A model generated the notes under the pieces. It was not told the DNA's origin, did not search any database, and saw nothing but the letters and a program-made list of their open reading frames with translations. A stretch of 64,000 bases of DNA, from positions 6,647,001-6,711,000 of the forward strand of contig NZ_CP095481.1 in assembly GCF_023023025.1 (NCBI RefSeq), given 5' to 3'. Made by a program: the position numbers and the translations under genes. Source of the DNA: Amycolatopsis sp. WQ 127309. GTDB lineage: Bacteria; Actinomycetota; Actinomycetes; Mycobacteriales; Pseudonocardiaceae. Position 1 is the stretch's first letter, and every line of letters begins with the position of its first letter. Of this stretch, positions 26,505 to 34,087 are shown in pieces.

Positions 26505-26741
26505 CGGTGCCCGCTTTCACTCCCGGTGCGCGAGCGGCGCACCGCCATCGGTCGCCGGGGTCCGGGGCGCGGTTCTTCCCAGCGTAGGGGCGCCGGCGCC
26601 GGTGGGGTTCGGCCAGCCGAGTGGTTCACCGCCCGGGGGCCGTCGTCGTCCTGGCCGGCCGTCGCGGGGCAGGGCGGCGGGCTTTTGTTGTTCAGCCGGG
26701 CTTTCGGCCGGGTCCGGGAAACCGCAGTCCGGTCGCGGCCC

Positions 26742-26755
26742 GGGTCGCTCGGCCC
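26742..26755. promoter_or_regulatory. DosR/DevR-like box upstream of membrane protein
   Basis: GGGTC-GCTC-GGCCC fits the GGGnC-N4-GnCCC core of the mycobacterial DosR box (family knowledge). It lies 114 bp upstream of the membrane protein start in a gene-free stretch. Confidence 0.4.
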
Positions 26756-26868
26756 GGTTTCCCGCTGCTCCCGGGGCTATAGTGAGGTCGACGCCCCGGA
26801 CCCCGGCATCGTGGTTTCCGCGGCGCGGGCCCGCCGGCCCGCGTCCGACCCGGACGGCGAGGCGCACC

Positions 26869-27504
26869 ATGGTGGCACGCGTGGCAGGGGTGGTCCTGCT
26901 CGCCCCGGTCTGCGTCCTGGCCGTGATCGGCGCGGCGCACACCTCGGCGGACGCCCTGATCGGCTGGAGCCTGGTGGGGCTCGGCGCCGGGATCCTCGTA
27001 GCGGTCGCCGCGCCTCGGCTGCGGCGCGGCCGCCAGGTCGGGACGCACGGGCCCGACCTGCCGCTGGGCGGGGCCGCCGCGGCCACGTTCGTCACGGTGT
27101 GCCTGGTGGTCGCCGGGATGCTGGCCGCGTTCGGCGGCGGCCTCACAACGGCCGCACTGCTCCTGTTCGCCGTCTCCGGGCTGTGGGCCGGGAACCACCA
27201 CCGGCGACGGGCGCGCGCGACGCCGGTCGCGAACCCGCACGACGTCCTCGCGGCGGTCACGCTCCCCGCGTCGTCGACGCTGGTCGCCGACATGGGCACG
27301 GAGGAGCTGTGCGTGGCCTGGCGGCGCAGTTACTACCAGCTGGTCCTGGCCACCGACGAGCCGGCGCGCCGCCTGGTCGTGCAACGGCGGCAGGAGTTCC
27401 TCGACGAGATCGAACGCCGTGACGGCCGCGGCTTCCGCCGCTGGCTCGACAGCGGCGCCCGCGCCGGCGGCGATCCCGGCCCCTACCTGACCACCCGGAG
27501 CTGA
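26869..27504 (+). CDS. Membrane protein with cytoplasmic C-terminal domain
   Basis: A 211-residue protein, not assigned to a family. Two to four membrane helices are visible: VAGVVLLAPVCVLAVIGA, LIGWSLVGLGAGILVAVA, AAATFVTVCLVVAGMLA and LTTAALLLFAVSGLWAG. A soluble tail of about 75 residues follows, including MGTEELCVAWRRSYYQLVLA, which resembles the tail seen on small actinobacterial stress-block proteins. ATG 26869 follows GGCGAGG. It precedes the GAF-ANTAR pair and may belong to the same regulon. Confidence 0.7.
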   Translation: MVARVAGVVLLAPVCVLAVIGAAHTSADALIGWSLVGLGAGILVAVAAPRLRRGRQVGTHGPDLPLGGAAAATFVTVCLVVAGMLAAFGGGLTTAALLLFAVSGLWAGNHHRRRARATPVANPHDVLAAVTLPASSTLVADMGTEELCVAWRRSYYQLVLATDEPARRLVVQRRQEFLDEIERRDGRGFRRWLDSGARAGGDPGPYLTTRS

Positions 27505-27576
27505 CCGTCCTCAGTGGACTCACGCACGGAAAGGACGCTATGCCGGACCCGGACGGGGCACCGCGGGTGGTGCGCG

Positions 27577-28302
27577 GTGGCTGAGGTCGAGGTGCTGCGC
27601 GCCGGAGTGCTGGCCGCGTTGCGCGAGCACGGCAGCGGTTCCGGGGTCGACGTCGTCGGCCGGGTGTGCCGGGCCTGCGTGCGGCTGCTGCCGGTGGACG
27701 GCGCCGCCGTGTCGGTGACCGTCGACGCCGGGCACCGGGAAGTCGTCTACGCCAGTGACGCCGTGAGCGCCGCGTTGGCGGAACTGCAGTTCTCCCTCGG
27801 CGAGGGGCCGTGTTTCGAGGCGTACGCCGTCGGCGGGCCGGTCCTGGTGCCGGATCTCGCGGCCGGGCTGCCGCCCGCGTGGCCGACGTTCGCCGCCGAG
27901 GCCGGCACGCACCCGGTGGCCGCGCTGTTCACCTTCCCGGTGCAGATCGGGGCCGTCCGGGTGGCGACCCTCGACACCTACCGCACGACCCCGGGTTCCC
28001 TGCTGCCCGGCGAACTGTCGACGGCCCTGCAGGTCGCCGACGTCGCCGCGCTCGCCCTGTCCGGGCTGCAGGCCGGTGGCGACCGCTGGCTCGACGGGGA
28101 CGGCCGGTGGATGGCGGGGGCGGGGATGCGCCACCGGGAGGTGCACCAGGCCACCGGCATGCTCATCGCGTACTTCGACCTGCCCGCTTCCGCGGCGCTG
28201 GCCCGGCTGCGGTCCTACGCGTTCGGGCACGGCCGGCCCCTGCTCGACGTCACCGCCGACGTCGTGACCGGGCGGCTGGGATTGGACGGGGAGTTCCGGT
28301 GA
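27577..28302 (+). CDS. GAF and ANTAR domain protein (RNA-binding antiterminator type)
   Basis: A 241-residue two-domain protein. A GAF sensor (LPVDGAAVSVTVDAGHREVV, then LGEGPCFEAYAVGGPVLVPD) is followed by a C-terminal ANTAR domain of three helices (HREVHQATGMLIAYFDLPAS and ALARLRSYAFGHGRPLLDV). ANTAR domains bind paired hairpins in nascent RNA and prevent termination. The GAF domain may sense a ligand or redox state. GTG 27577 lies 57 bp downstream of a GTCC-N5-GGAC palindrome. A near-paralogue follows immediately. Confidence 0.87.
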   Translation: MAEVEVLRAGVLAALREHGSGSGVDVVGRVCRACVRLLPVDGAAVSVTVDAGHREVVYASDAVSAALAELQFSLGEGPCFEAYAVGGPVLVPDLAAGLPPAWPTFAAEAGTHPVAALFTFPVQIGAVRVATLDTYRTTPGSLLPGELSTALQVADVAALALSGLQAGGDRWLDGDGRWMAGAGMRHREVHQATGMLIAYFDLPASAALARLRSYAFGHGRPLLDVTADVVTGRLGLDGEFR

Positions 28303-28344
28303 GGAGCACCCTGGTGACCGCCGGCATACGAGGAGATGGTGGAG

Positions 28345-29091
28345 ATGCCCGACCGTGAACGGCAGGTGATCCGGGCGTTCGTCGCGCTGGCCGACACGCT
28401 GGTCGACGACTACGACGTCGCGGATCTGCTGCACACGATGGTGGTGGAATGCGTGGATCTGCTCGACATCACGGCCGCGGGGCTGACGCTCGTGGACGAG
28501 CGCGGTGGCCTGCAGGTGCTCGCGTCGTCCACCGAGCAGGCGCGCCTGCTCGAACTGTTCCAGCTCAACATCGACGAAGGACCGTGCGTCGACTGCTTCA
28601 CCGGCAGCGCACCGGTGCTGGTGGCCGACATCGCCGCGCAGGCGGCGCGCTGGCCGCGGTTCGCGGCAGAAGCGGCCCGGGAGGGCTTCGCGTCGGTGCA
28701 CGCGCTGCCCCTGCGGCTGCGCAAGCACACGATCGGGGCGCTGAACCTCTTCGGGCCCCAGCCGGGCGAGCTGTCGGCGGACGACGTGGCGCTGGCGCAG
28801 GGGATGGCCGACACCGCGACCATCGGCATCCTGCACGAACGCGCCCTGCGCCAGGGCGAGATCCTGTCCGAGCAGCTGCAGACCGCGTTGAACAGCCGGG
28901 TGATCATCGAACAGGCGAAAGGGGTGCTCGCCATCAGCGGGCAGCTGGGCATGGACGCGGCGTTCGCGGCCCTGCGCGGTTACGCCCGCCGCAACAACCG
29001 CCGGCTCAGCGACGTCGCCCGGGCTTTGGCCGACCACGACCTCGACCCGCGGCTCGTGCTGGCCCCGGCGAAGGCTGATCATCGTCGCTGA
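28345..29091 (+). CDS. GAF and ANTAR domain protein (second copy)
   Basis: A 248-residue paralogue of the preceding gene, same architecture: GAF (VVECVDLLDITAAGLTLVD, NIDEGPCVDCFTGSAPVLV) then ANTAR (LNSRVIIEQAKGVLAISGQL, GMDAAFAALRGYARRNNRRL). The ANTAR helix EQAKGVLA is the most conserved family signature, so this copy looks fully functional. ATG 28345 is preferred over ATG 28336 because GAGGAG at 28330-28335 is properly spaced from it. Only 42 bp separate it from the first copy, so co-transcription is likely. Confidence 0.88.
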   Translation: MPDRERQVIRAFVALADTLVDDYDVADLLHTMVVECVDLLDITAAGLTLVDERGGLQVLASSTEQARLLELFQLNIDEGPCVDCFTGSAPVLVADIAAQAARWPRFAAEAAREGFASVHALPLRLRKHTIGALNLFGPQPGELSADDVALAQGMADTATIGILHERALRQGEILSEQLQTALNSRVIIEQAKGVLAISGQLGMDAAFAALRGYARRNNRRLSDVARALADHDLDPRLVLAPAKADHRR

Positions 29092-29212
29092 TCGGCTCCT
29101 CGTCACCGGGCGGCGGCGACAGCGGTTCGAGGAACAGGCCGCCGTACCGCTCGTCCTGGGGTTTGACGAGCGCGCCCGGCCGGACGGGCTCGTCGGGGCT
29201 GTGACTGTCCAT
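29006..29212 (-). CDS. Possible small hydrophilic protein
   Basis: A 68-residue acidic-then-basic product starting MDSHSPDEPVRPGALVKPQD. The first 45 residues look protein-like (ERYGGLFLEPLSPPPGDEEP), but the tail overlaps the 3' end of the ANTAR gene by 86 bp and is low-complexity. A weak GTTCCACA-type leader precedes ATG 29212. It could be a genuine small stress protein or a chance frame. Confidence 0.35.
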   Translation of the reverse strand: MDSHSPDEPVRPGALVKPQDERYGGLFLEPLSPPPGDEEPISDDDQPSPGPARAAGRGRGRPKPGRRR

Positions 29213-29376
29213 TGTGGAACCTTCCGGGCCGGTTCGCCGGCCGGGGCTGGTGAGCCGAGGACGGCACGGGCTCGACCACCCGCGCACGAGGTGCTCTCGG
29301 ACGCCACCCACGCTACACGGCACCGGCGGTCCTCGCCCCGCGTCGGTCCGCCGGGTGCCGAACGCGGCGCGCCCCG

Positions 29377-29390
29377 GTGACCAACGGCCC
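29377..29390. promoter_or_regulatory. DosR/DevR-like box upstream of phosphoribosyltransferase
   Basis: GTGAC-CAAC-GGCCC differs by one base from the GGGnC-N4-GnCCC core. It lies 56 bp before ATG 29446, a typical activator distance. Confidence 0.45.
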
Positions 29391-29445
29391 TCGTGCGCCG
29401 GGGCCCGCCGGGTGATGCTGGGACCAGCCTTCGACGGGAGTGGCC

Positions 29446-30102
29446 ATGCGGTTCCGTGATCGCCGGGAAGCCGGCGAGCGACTGGCTCTCCTGCTGCGCC
29501 CGCTGCGCGGGCACCCGGCCGTGGTCCTCGGCCTGTCCGCGGGCGGGCTGGTGGTCGGCGGCGAGATCGCCGACGTCCTCGGCGCGCCCCTGGACATCCT
29601 GCTGACGCGCCGGATCGAGTACGACGGCCCCCCGGCGACCACCCTCGGCGCGGTCGGCGAAGGCGGCCTGCTCGTCTCGGACCACGACGCCATCAAACGG
29701 TTCGACGTCACCGCCGACGAGCTGACCCGCCTGGCCGGCGGCGCGCGGTCCGAGCTGGCCCGGCAGGTCGCCGTCTACCGCCACACCGTGGCCCCGGCCC
29801 CGATCGCCGGCCGCACGGTCGTCCTCGCCGACGACGGCGCCGCCACCGGCACGACCGCCCACACGGCGATCCGCGTCCTGCGCGCCCGCCAGGCCGGCCG
29901 CATCGTGCTGGCCGTCCCGGTCGCCCCGGCCCGCGTCCTCGACCGGCTCGCCCGCGAGGTGGACCAGGTGGTCTGCCTCCGGACGCCGGCGTGGGTGCAC
30001 GCGGTGCGCAACAGCTACCGGAAGTTCGGCGCGGTGGCCGAGACGGAGGCGCTGGAGCTGCTGCACCGCGAACCGCGGCTGCCGACGGAAGTCCCACGCT
30101 GA
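29446..30102 (+). CDS. Phosphoribosyltransferase-family protein (dormancy-regulon type)
   Basis: A 218-residue type I PRTase fold. N-terminal RFRDRREAGERLALLL and LGLSAGGLVVGGEIADVLG are typical of the PRTases found beside DosR genes in mycobacteria. The PRPP loop is TVVLADDGAATGTTAHTAI, with the acidic pair and Gly-Thr-Thr. Nucleobase specificity is not deducible, and some members are hydrolase- or esterase-linked. ATG 29446 follows CGGGAG. The upstream DosR-like box supports membership in the dormancy set. Confidence 0.85.
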   Translation: MRFRDRREAGERLALLLRPLRGHPAVVLGLSAGGLVVGGEIADVLGAPLDILLTRRIEYDGPPATTLGAVGEGGLLVSDHDAIKRFDVTADELTRLAGGARSELARQVAVYRHTVAPAPIAGRTVVLADDGAATGTTAHTAIRVLRARQAGRIVLAVPVAPARVLDRLAREVDQVVCLRTPAWVHAVRNSYRKFGAVAETEALELLHREPRLPTEVPR

Positions 30103-30117
30103 GTCCACAAGGGACGA

Positions 30118-30762
30118 TCAGCCCGGAAGGCGCACCGCGATCTCGTCGCCCAGTTCGGCGCCGTCGTCGAGTTCCAGGTGGTCGCCGCTCCAGAAGCGGC
30201 CCGGGTCGTACCAGTTGGGGCGGCGGCCCTTGGGCAGCAGGCCCATCGCCTCGTACGTGACCGCGACGATCTCCGCGCAGTACCCCGACTCGAGGTCGAC
30301 CTCCCGCGGCTCCCGGCCCTCCCGCTTCCAGGACGGCACCCGGCCGCCCAGCCAGCGCGACGCGAGGCGCGCGGTCGAGGGGAACGGCGTGCCGTCGAGG
30401 CGGGCGACCGTGCGCAGGGCCGCGTCCTCCATCTCCGCGGTGACCGGGTGGACGAGCTGGCGCAGCCAGACCCGCTGGTGGTACTTCTCCGCCCACACCT
30501 GCACCGCCCGGCTCAGGTCGTGCAGCTGGGCACCCCGCTGGTGCGTGCCCGACCAGACGTCGGGCAGCGACCGGCCCAGCTCCGCGTGCCACATCAGCGG
30601 CGGCAGGTCCTCGATCACCACGGCCATGCCGACGTGGTTGACCGGGCTGTTGGTGACCACGCGGATGGTGCGGTCGGCCGCCGATGACCCGCGGAACAAC
30701 CAGAGGTCGCCGGTGCGCGTCACGGCTACTGCTTCGTCGAGATCCAGCTCGGTGCCCGGCAC
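30118..30762 (-). CDS. YiiX-like permuted NlpC/P60 papain-fold protein
   Basis: A 214-residue protein. TGDLWLFRGSSAADRTIRVV and SPVNHVGMAVVIEDLPPLMW place a conserved His after a membrane-surface-type motif. ESGYCAEIVAVTYEAMGLL supplies a Cys in the C-terminal half. This order (His first, Cys later) is that of circularly permuted NlpC/P60 enzymes such as YiiX, which act on lipids or peptides. The assignment is by pattern only. GTG 30762 has no ribosome-binding site but follows TAGGCT by 7 nt, a leaderless promoter shared with the divergent small gene. Confidence 0.65.
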   Translation of the reverse strand: MPGTELDLDEAVAVTRTGDLWLFRGSSAADRTIRVVTNSPVNHVGMAVVIEDLPPLMWHAELGRSLPDVWSGTHQRGAQLHDLSRAVQVWAEKYHQRVWLRQLVHPVTAEMEDAALRTVARLDGTPFPSTARLASRWLGGRVPSWKREGREPREVDLESGYCAEIVAVTYEAMGLLPKGRRPNWYDPGRFWSGDHLELDDGAELGDEIAVRLPG

Positions 30763-30768
30763 GGGCAG

Positions 30769-30775
30769 TAGCCTA
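30769..30775. promoter_or_regulatory. Overlapping divergent leaderless -10 boxes
   Basis: The 7 bp TAGCCTA contain TAGCCT on the + strand (30769-30774, 6 nt before ATG 30781) and TAGGCT on the - strand (30775-30770, 7 nt before GTG 30762). Neither gene has a ribosome-binding site. RNA polymerase could occupy only one at a time. Confidence 0.55.
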
Positions 30776-30780
30776 GGCCG

Positions 30781-30948
30781 ATGCGCTGGTGGAAGACAGT
30801 GGGCCTGGCCGGGCTCGTCGGAGTGGCCGCGACCGGAGTGGTCGTCGCCCGGCAGGAGCGCCGGCGGCGCGCCTACACCCCGGACGAGATCCGTGAACGA
30901 CTGCACGCACGCCTCGACGCTGACCCGGAGGCCCCCAAGACCGACTGA
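30781..30948 (+). CDS. Small single-pass membrane protein
   Basis: A 55-residue protein: an N-terminal helix (TVGLAGLVGVAATGVVVA) anchors it in the membrane, then a basic segment RQERRRRAYTPDEIRERLHA faces the cytoplasm. A short acidic tail follows. It is leaderless, divergent from the papain-fold gene, and ends 8 bp before the convergent GNAT gene. Many actinobacteria have similar tiny anchors. Function unknown. Confidence 0.65.
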   Translation: MRWWKTVGLAGLVGVAATGVVVARQERRRRAYTPDEIRERLHARLDADPEAPKTD

Positions 30949-30956
30949 CGAGGGCC

Positions 30957-31457
30957 TCAGCCGGCCGGCTCGGTCTCCGTGACCGGAGTACCGGGCCGGC
31001 ACGGGATGCCCAGGGCCGCGAAGACGCCGAGCAGCTTCGCGTTCTCCGCGCCGACGTCGACGACGAGGGCGCGGACGCCTTCGTGCTCCGCCGCGACGAC
31101 GAGCTGTTCGAGCAGCAGGGTCGCCACGCCGAGCGCCCGCGCGCCGCCGTCGACGACCAGGACGACCGCCGCCTCGGCGGAGTCGGCCAGGATGTCGTAG
31201 CGGGCGACGCCGGCCAGCCGGGAGTGCAGGAAGCAGCCCATCGCGGTGTGCCCGACCCCGGCGTTGCGGGACAGCTGCGCCGCGAGGCCGGTCAGCCCGG
31301 TCGCGCCGAGGCCGAAGAACCGGAGGTGCCGGTCGCGGTCGGCGAGCCGGGCCCGCAGCGCGAGGACGGCCGCGGTGTCGGCGGCTTCCAGCTTGCGCAC
31401 CCAGGCGATCTCGCCGTCGGGGAGCAGGGCGCGCGCCGGTGGGGTCGCGGTGGTCAT
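30957..31457 (-). CDS. GNAT-family N-acetyltransferase
   Basis: A 166-residue GCN5-type domain. The acetyl-CoA loop is seen in GGARALGVATLLLEQLVVAA, a variant of the R/Q-x-x-G-x-G/A signature. The domain begins IAWVRKLEAADTAAVLALRA and ends in the beta strand VVDVGAENAKLLGVF typical of the acyl-CoA-synthetase-associated Pat-like acetyltransferases of dormancy loci. GGAGGAGAC precedes ATG 31457. Target protein or small molecule is unknown. Confidence 0.82.
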   Translation of the reverse strand: MTTATPPARALLPDGEIAWVRKLEAADTAAVLALRARLADRDRHLRFFGLGATGLTGLAAQLSRNAGVGHTAMGCFLHSRLAGVARYDILADSAEAAVVLVVDGGARALGVATLLLEQLVVAAEHEGVRALVVDVGAENAKLLGVFAALGIPCRPGTPVTETEPAG

Positions 31458-31500
31458 GGCGTCTCCTCCCGGGCCGGCCCGAGGTACTGCTCGGCTTCCC

Positions 31501-31576
31501 GGCCCGCTGAACGAACTGGCCCGCTGAACGAACGGCCCGGGTCCACAGTGCTCTGTCCTTTTCGCACAGAACACTG
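31501..31576. repeat. Tandem repeat and long imperfect hairpin between BON and GNAT genes
   Basis: Two copies of GGCCCGCTGAACGAAC occur at 31501-31516 and 31518-31533, plus a partial third. They are followed by an 11-bp stem: CAGTGCTCTGT at 31546-31556 against ACAGAACACTG at 31566-31576, one mismatch, 9-nt loop. It may terminate BON transcription or regulate the GNAT gene. Confidence 0.45.
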
Positions 31577-31614
31577 CGGAGTCCCGGGGGCCGGCCGGCC
31601 GCGATCGGTTCCCG

Positions 31615-32289
31615 CTAGCCCGAGAGCTTCACCTGGTTGTCGACCGACGTGACGCCGGGGGCGAACCAGGCGGTCTGCTCGGCCGACCGGCGTTCGGCGG
31701 GGGTGAGCACCTCGCCGGTCAGGGTGACCTGGCCGTCGTCGATGCCGACCTCGACGTGCTGCGCGAAGCCCGGCGCGTGGCGGGCCAGCGCCGCGGTGAT
31801 CTTCAGCTTGATGTCGGCCGGCGAGATCGACGTCGACGCCTTCAGGGTGATCAGGTTCCGCACCCCGCTGATCCCGGGGAGCGAGGAGACCGCGCGGCGG
31901 GCGGCTTCGCGCTGGTACTGCCAGTCGACCGAGCCGCGCAGGGTGATGACCTGGTCGCGCACCTCGACCTGCACCGATTCCTTCGGCACGACGACGGTGC
32001 GGCGGTCGAACACGATCATGGCCTCCCGGGCGAGGTCCGCGTCCTCCGGGATGTCCGTGCCGTGGCGCACCTGGATCTTGTCCGCGGTCGTGGTCACGCC
32101 GTGGACGCGGGTGGCCGCGCGCAGGGCCTCTTCCTTCTCCGGGTACGTGCCGACGTGTCCCGAGAGGGTCGCGACGCCGTCGGTGACGGCCACGCCGATC
32201 TCTTCGGCGTTGACGCTGGGAGTCCAGGCGAGCTCATCGGTCACCGCGGTCTTGAGCTGGTGATCAGGCCTGTGCTGGATCTGTGTCAT
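31615..32289 (-). CDS. Triple BON-domain protein
   Basis: A 224-residue protein composed of three BON domains, each with the repeat pattern of a helix then V-x-D-G-x-V-x-L-x-G: VAVTDGVATLSGHVGTYPEK, VEVRDQVITLRGSVDWQYQR and VGIDDGQVTLTGEVLTPAER. BON domains bind phospholipid surfaces or ligands, and triple-BON proteins are common in dormancy and stress regulons. No signal peptide, so it is cytoplasmic or peripheral. It is divergent from the DevR-type gene. The ribosome-binding site is moderate (GGAGC). Confidence 0.88.
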   Translation of the reverse strand: MTQIQHRPDHQLKTAVTDELAWTPSVNAEEIGVAVTDGVATLSGHVGTYPEKEEALRAATRVHGVTTTADKIQVRHGTDIPEDADLAREAMIVFDRRTVVVPKESVQVEVRDQVITLRGSVDWQYQREAARRAVSSLPGISGVRNLITLKASTSISPADIKLKITAALARHAPGFAQHVEVGIDDGQVTLTGEVLTPAERRSAEQTAWFAPGVTSVDNQVKLSG

Positions 32290-32368
32290 AGCTCCAGCGT
32301 TTCCCCCGCGCGGCGCGCGGCCTAGAGTCGCGGGACCCTTTCTTCCGGGGTCGTTCGGCGCGCGGGCG

Positions 32369-32383
32369 TAGCCTGGGGCGGTG
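32369..32383 (+). promoter_or_regulatory. Leaderless promoter of the DevR-type regulator
   Basis: TAGCCT at 32369-32374 lies 6 nt before GTG 32381, with no ribosome-binding site between. Confidence 0.55.
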
Positions 32384-33061
32384 GATGACCGCACTCGGCA
32401 CGACCGGCCCGTCATCACCGTCTTCCTGGTCGACGACCACGAGCTCGTGCGGCGCGGCGTCGCCGAGCTCGTCGACGACGAACCGGACCTCACCGTCGTG
32501 GGGCAGGCCTCTTCCGTCGCCGAAGCGCTGGCCAGGATCCCCGCGCTGCGCCCGGACGTGGCGGTGCTCGACGTCCGGCTGCCCGACGGCAACGGCGTCG
32601 AGCTCTGCCGGGACCTGCGCACGGCGCTGCCCGGCCTGCGGTGCCTGATGCTGACTTCCTTCACCGACGCGGATTCCATGGTCGACGCGGTCCTCGCCGG
32701 GGCCGAGGGGTACGTGATCAAGGACGTGAAGGGGCTGCAGCTGGTCGACGCCATCCGCCGGGTCGGGTCGGGCGAGACGCTGCTGGACGGCCGGGCGGTC
32801 GCCGCGCTCGTCGCCGAACTGCGGGCCACGACCGGGAAACCGGGCCCGCTGGCCGGGTTGAGCGAGCAGGAACTCGTCCTGCTGGACCTGCTCGGGGAGA
32901 GCCTGACCAACCGGCAGATCGCCGAGCGGATGTTCCTGGCGGAGAAGACCGTCAAGAACTACGTGTCCCGGCTGCTGGCGAAACTGGGGCTGGAGCGGCG
33001 GTCCCAGGCCGCGGTGCTCGTCACCGGGCTTCACGGCGCGCAGCGCCGTCCGGGCGGCTAG
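32381..33061 (+). CDS. LuxR-type response regulator, DevR/DosR-like
   Basis: A 226-residue response regulator. The receiver domain has the acidic pair in [17 protein letters not shown], phospho-acceptor Asp64 in [12 protein letters not shown], and Lys in YVIKDVKG. The C-terminal helix-turn-helix reads [20 protein letters not shown] with [19 protein letters not shown], which is the DevR (DosR) pattern. It should pair with the DevS-like kinase encoded 1 kb on and drive hypoxia or dormancy genes. The 3' end overlaps the convergent nitroreductase gene by 41 bp. Confidence 0.92.
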   Translation: MDDRTRHDRPVITVFLVDDHELVRRGVAELVDDEPDLTVVGQASSVAEALARIPALRPDVAVLDVRLPDGNGVELCRDLRTALPGLRCLMLTSFTDADSMVDAVLAGAEGYVIKDVKGLQLVDAIRRVGSGETLLDGRAVAALVAELRATTGKPGPLAGLSEQELVLLDLLGESLTNRQIAERMFLAEKTVKNYVSRLLAKLGLERRSQAAVLVTGLHGAQRRPGG

Positions 33062-33920
33062 CGGCGAACGGGTGCTCGTCGCTGATCACGACGTCTTCGA
33101 GCAGCGCCTGCGCGGACACCGGCACGGCGGTGCCGTGGCCGAGGCGCAGCATGATCTGGGGCCAGAGCCCGCCGCCGATCAGCTGCCGCAGTTCGCGCCG
33201 GGTAGCCGGCGCCGCCATCGGCTGCGAGGACAGCGACGCCGAGATCCCGGCGGCGGTGGCCGTCAGCAGCACCCGCTGCATGGCCTGGCCGGCCTGCAGC
33301 CGGGCGAGCGCGGTGTCGTGCAGCGAGCCGATGACCACGACCAGCCGCTCGGGTTCGACGTCGAGGTCCGTCCCGCTGCCGGGCCCGGGCGTCGCCGGCG
33401 GGAGCTCCGAGCGGCGCATGATCTCGCGCAGCTGCGGCACCTGGTCGGCGGTGACGGTGGCCAGCCACGCGCGTTCCATCTCGGCGCCGCGGCGCAGCTG
33501 CCGCTGCACCGATGACGGCACGACGGCGGCGGTGAACGGACGGCGGTTGCTGTGCCGGTCGGCGATGGCCGTCACGAGCTCCTCGTCGTGCGGGGAGATC
33601 GTCTCGTACCCGTGCGGCCGCACGATGGCGAGCAGCTCGGGCCGGCCGGCGGTGGGGAACAGCCGCACGTCGGCGTGGCTGCCCTGCGCCTTGATCGCCA
33701 GCCGGAGGTTCAGCAGGGCCGCGCCGCAGTCCAGGAGCCGCTCGCGCTGGTCGCTGTCGTTGCCGGTGAGCGGGTTCGCGTACAGCTCGATGGAGTCCGG
33801 GGTGCACTGGAACCGCCAGGGCCGGGAGTTCCGCAGCGGCGGGGGAGCCGTCGCCGAGAGCAGGACGGATCGCACCTGGCTGGCGCTGAGGTGCCCGACG
33901 GGCATGACACCGGTCTTCAT
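33021..33920 (-). CDS. Acg-family FMN-binding nitroreductase-like protein
   Basis: A 299-residue protein of the Acg (Rv2032) family, nitroreductase-fold proteins associated with DosR regulons. Segments are [58 protein letters not shown] and the C-terminal [16 protein letters not shown]. The fold is duplicated and may sequester FMN rather than catalyse. ATG 33920 follows GGAG. It is divergent from the DevS-like kinase across a DosR-like box. Confidence 0.87.
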   Translation of the reverse strand: MKTGVMPVGHLSASQVRSVLLSATAPPPLRNSRPWRFQCTPDSIELYANPLTGNDSDQRERLLDCGAALLNLRLAIKAQGSHADVRLFPTAGRPELLAIVRPHGYETISPHDEELVTAIADRHSNRRPFTAAVVPSSVQRQLRRGAEMERAWLATVTADQVPQLREIMRRSELPPATPGPGSGTDLDVEPERLVVVIGSLHDTALARLQAGQAMQRVLLTATAAGISASLSSQPMAAPATRRELRQLIGGGLWPQIMLRLGHGTAVPVSAQALLEDVVISDEHPFAASRPDGAARREAR

Positions 33921-33987
33921 GGACGGCTCCGAACTTGTGGGTACCCGGGATGACGCTTCCCGCACACCGTCCGCCACGGCCGGGGGC

Positions 33988-34001
33988 GGGCCAAGTGCCG
34001 A
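33988..34001. promoter_or_regulatory. DosR/DevR-like half-box between the Acg and DevS genes
   Basis: GGGCC-AAGT-GCCGA matches the first half of GGGnC-N4-GnCCC perfectly and the second partly. It lies 67 bp upstream of the Acg start and 86 bp upstream of the kinase start. Confidence 0.4.
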
Positions 34002-34087
34002 ACGGCCTCCGGCGGCCGGGCGAAGGTCGTCGGTTGCGGTTCGGCCGGATCCCGTCGCGGTCCCGGTGGCTGTGCGAGGGTGGGGGC

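Noticed and set aside
27538..30108. An 856-codon reverse frame across the GAF-ANTAR and PRTase genes
   Set aside because: Spans several well-supported forward genes and their gaps. Composition is typical of shadows.
32290..32380. DosR-like box between the BON and DevR genes
   Set aside because: GGGACCCTTTCTTCC-type sequence is present, but it lacks a matching second half at N4 spacing.
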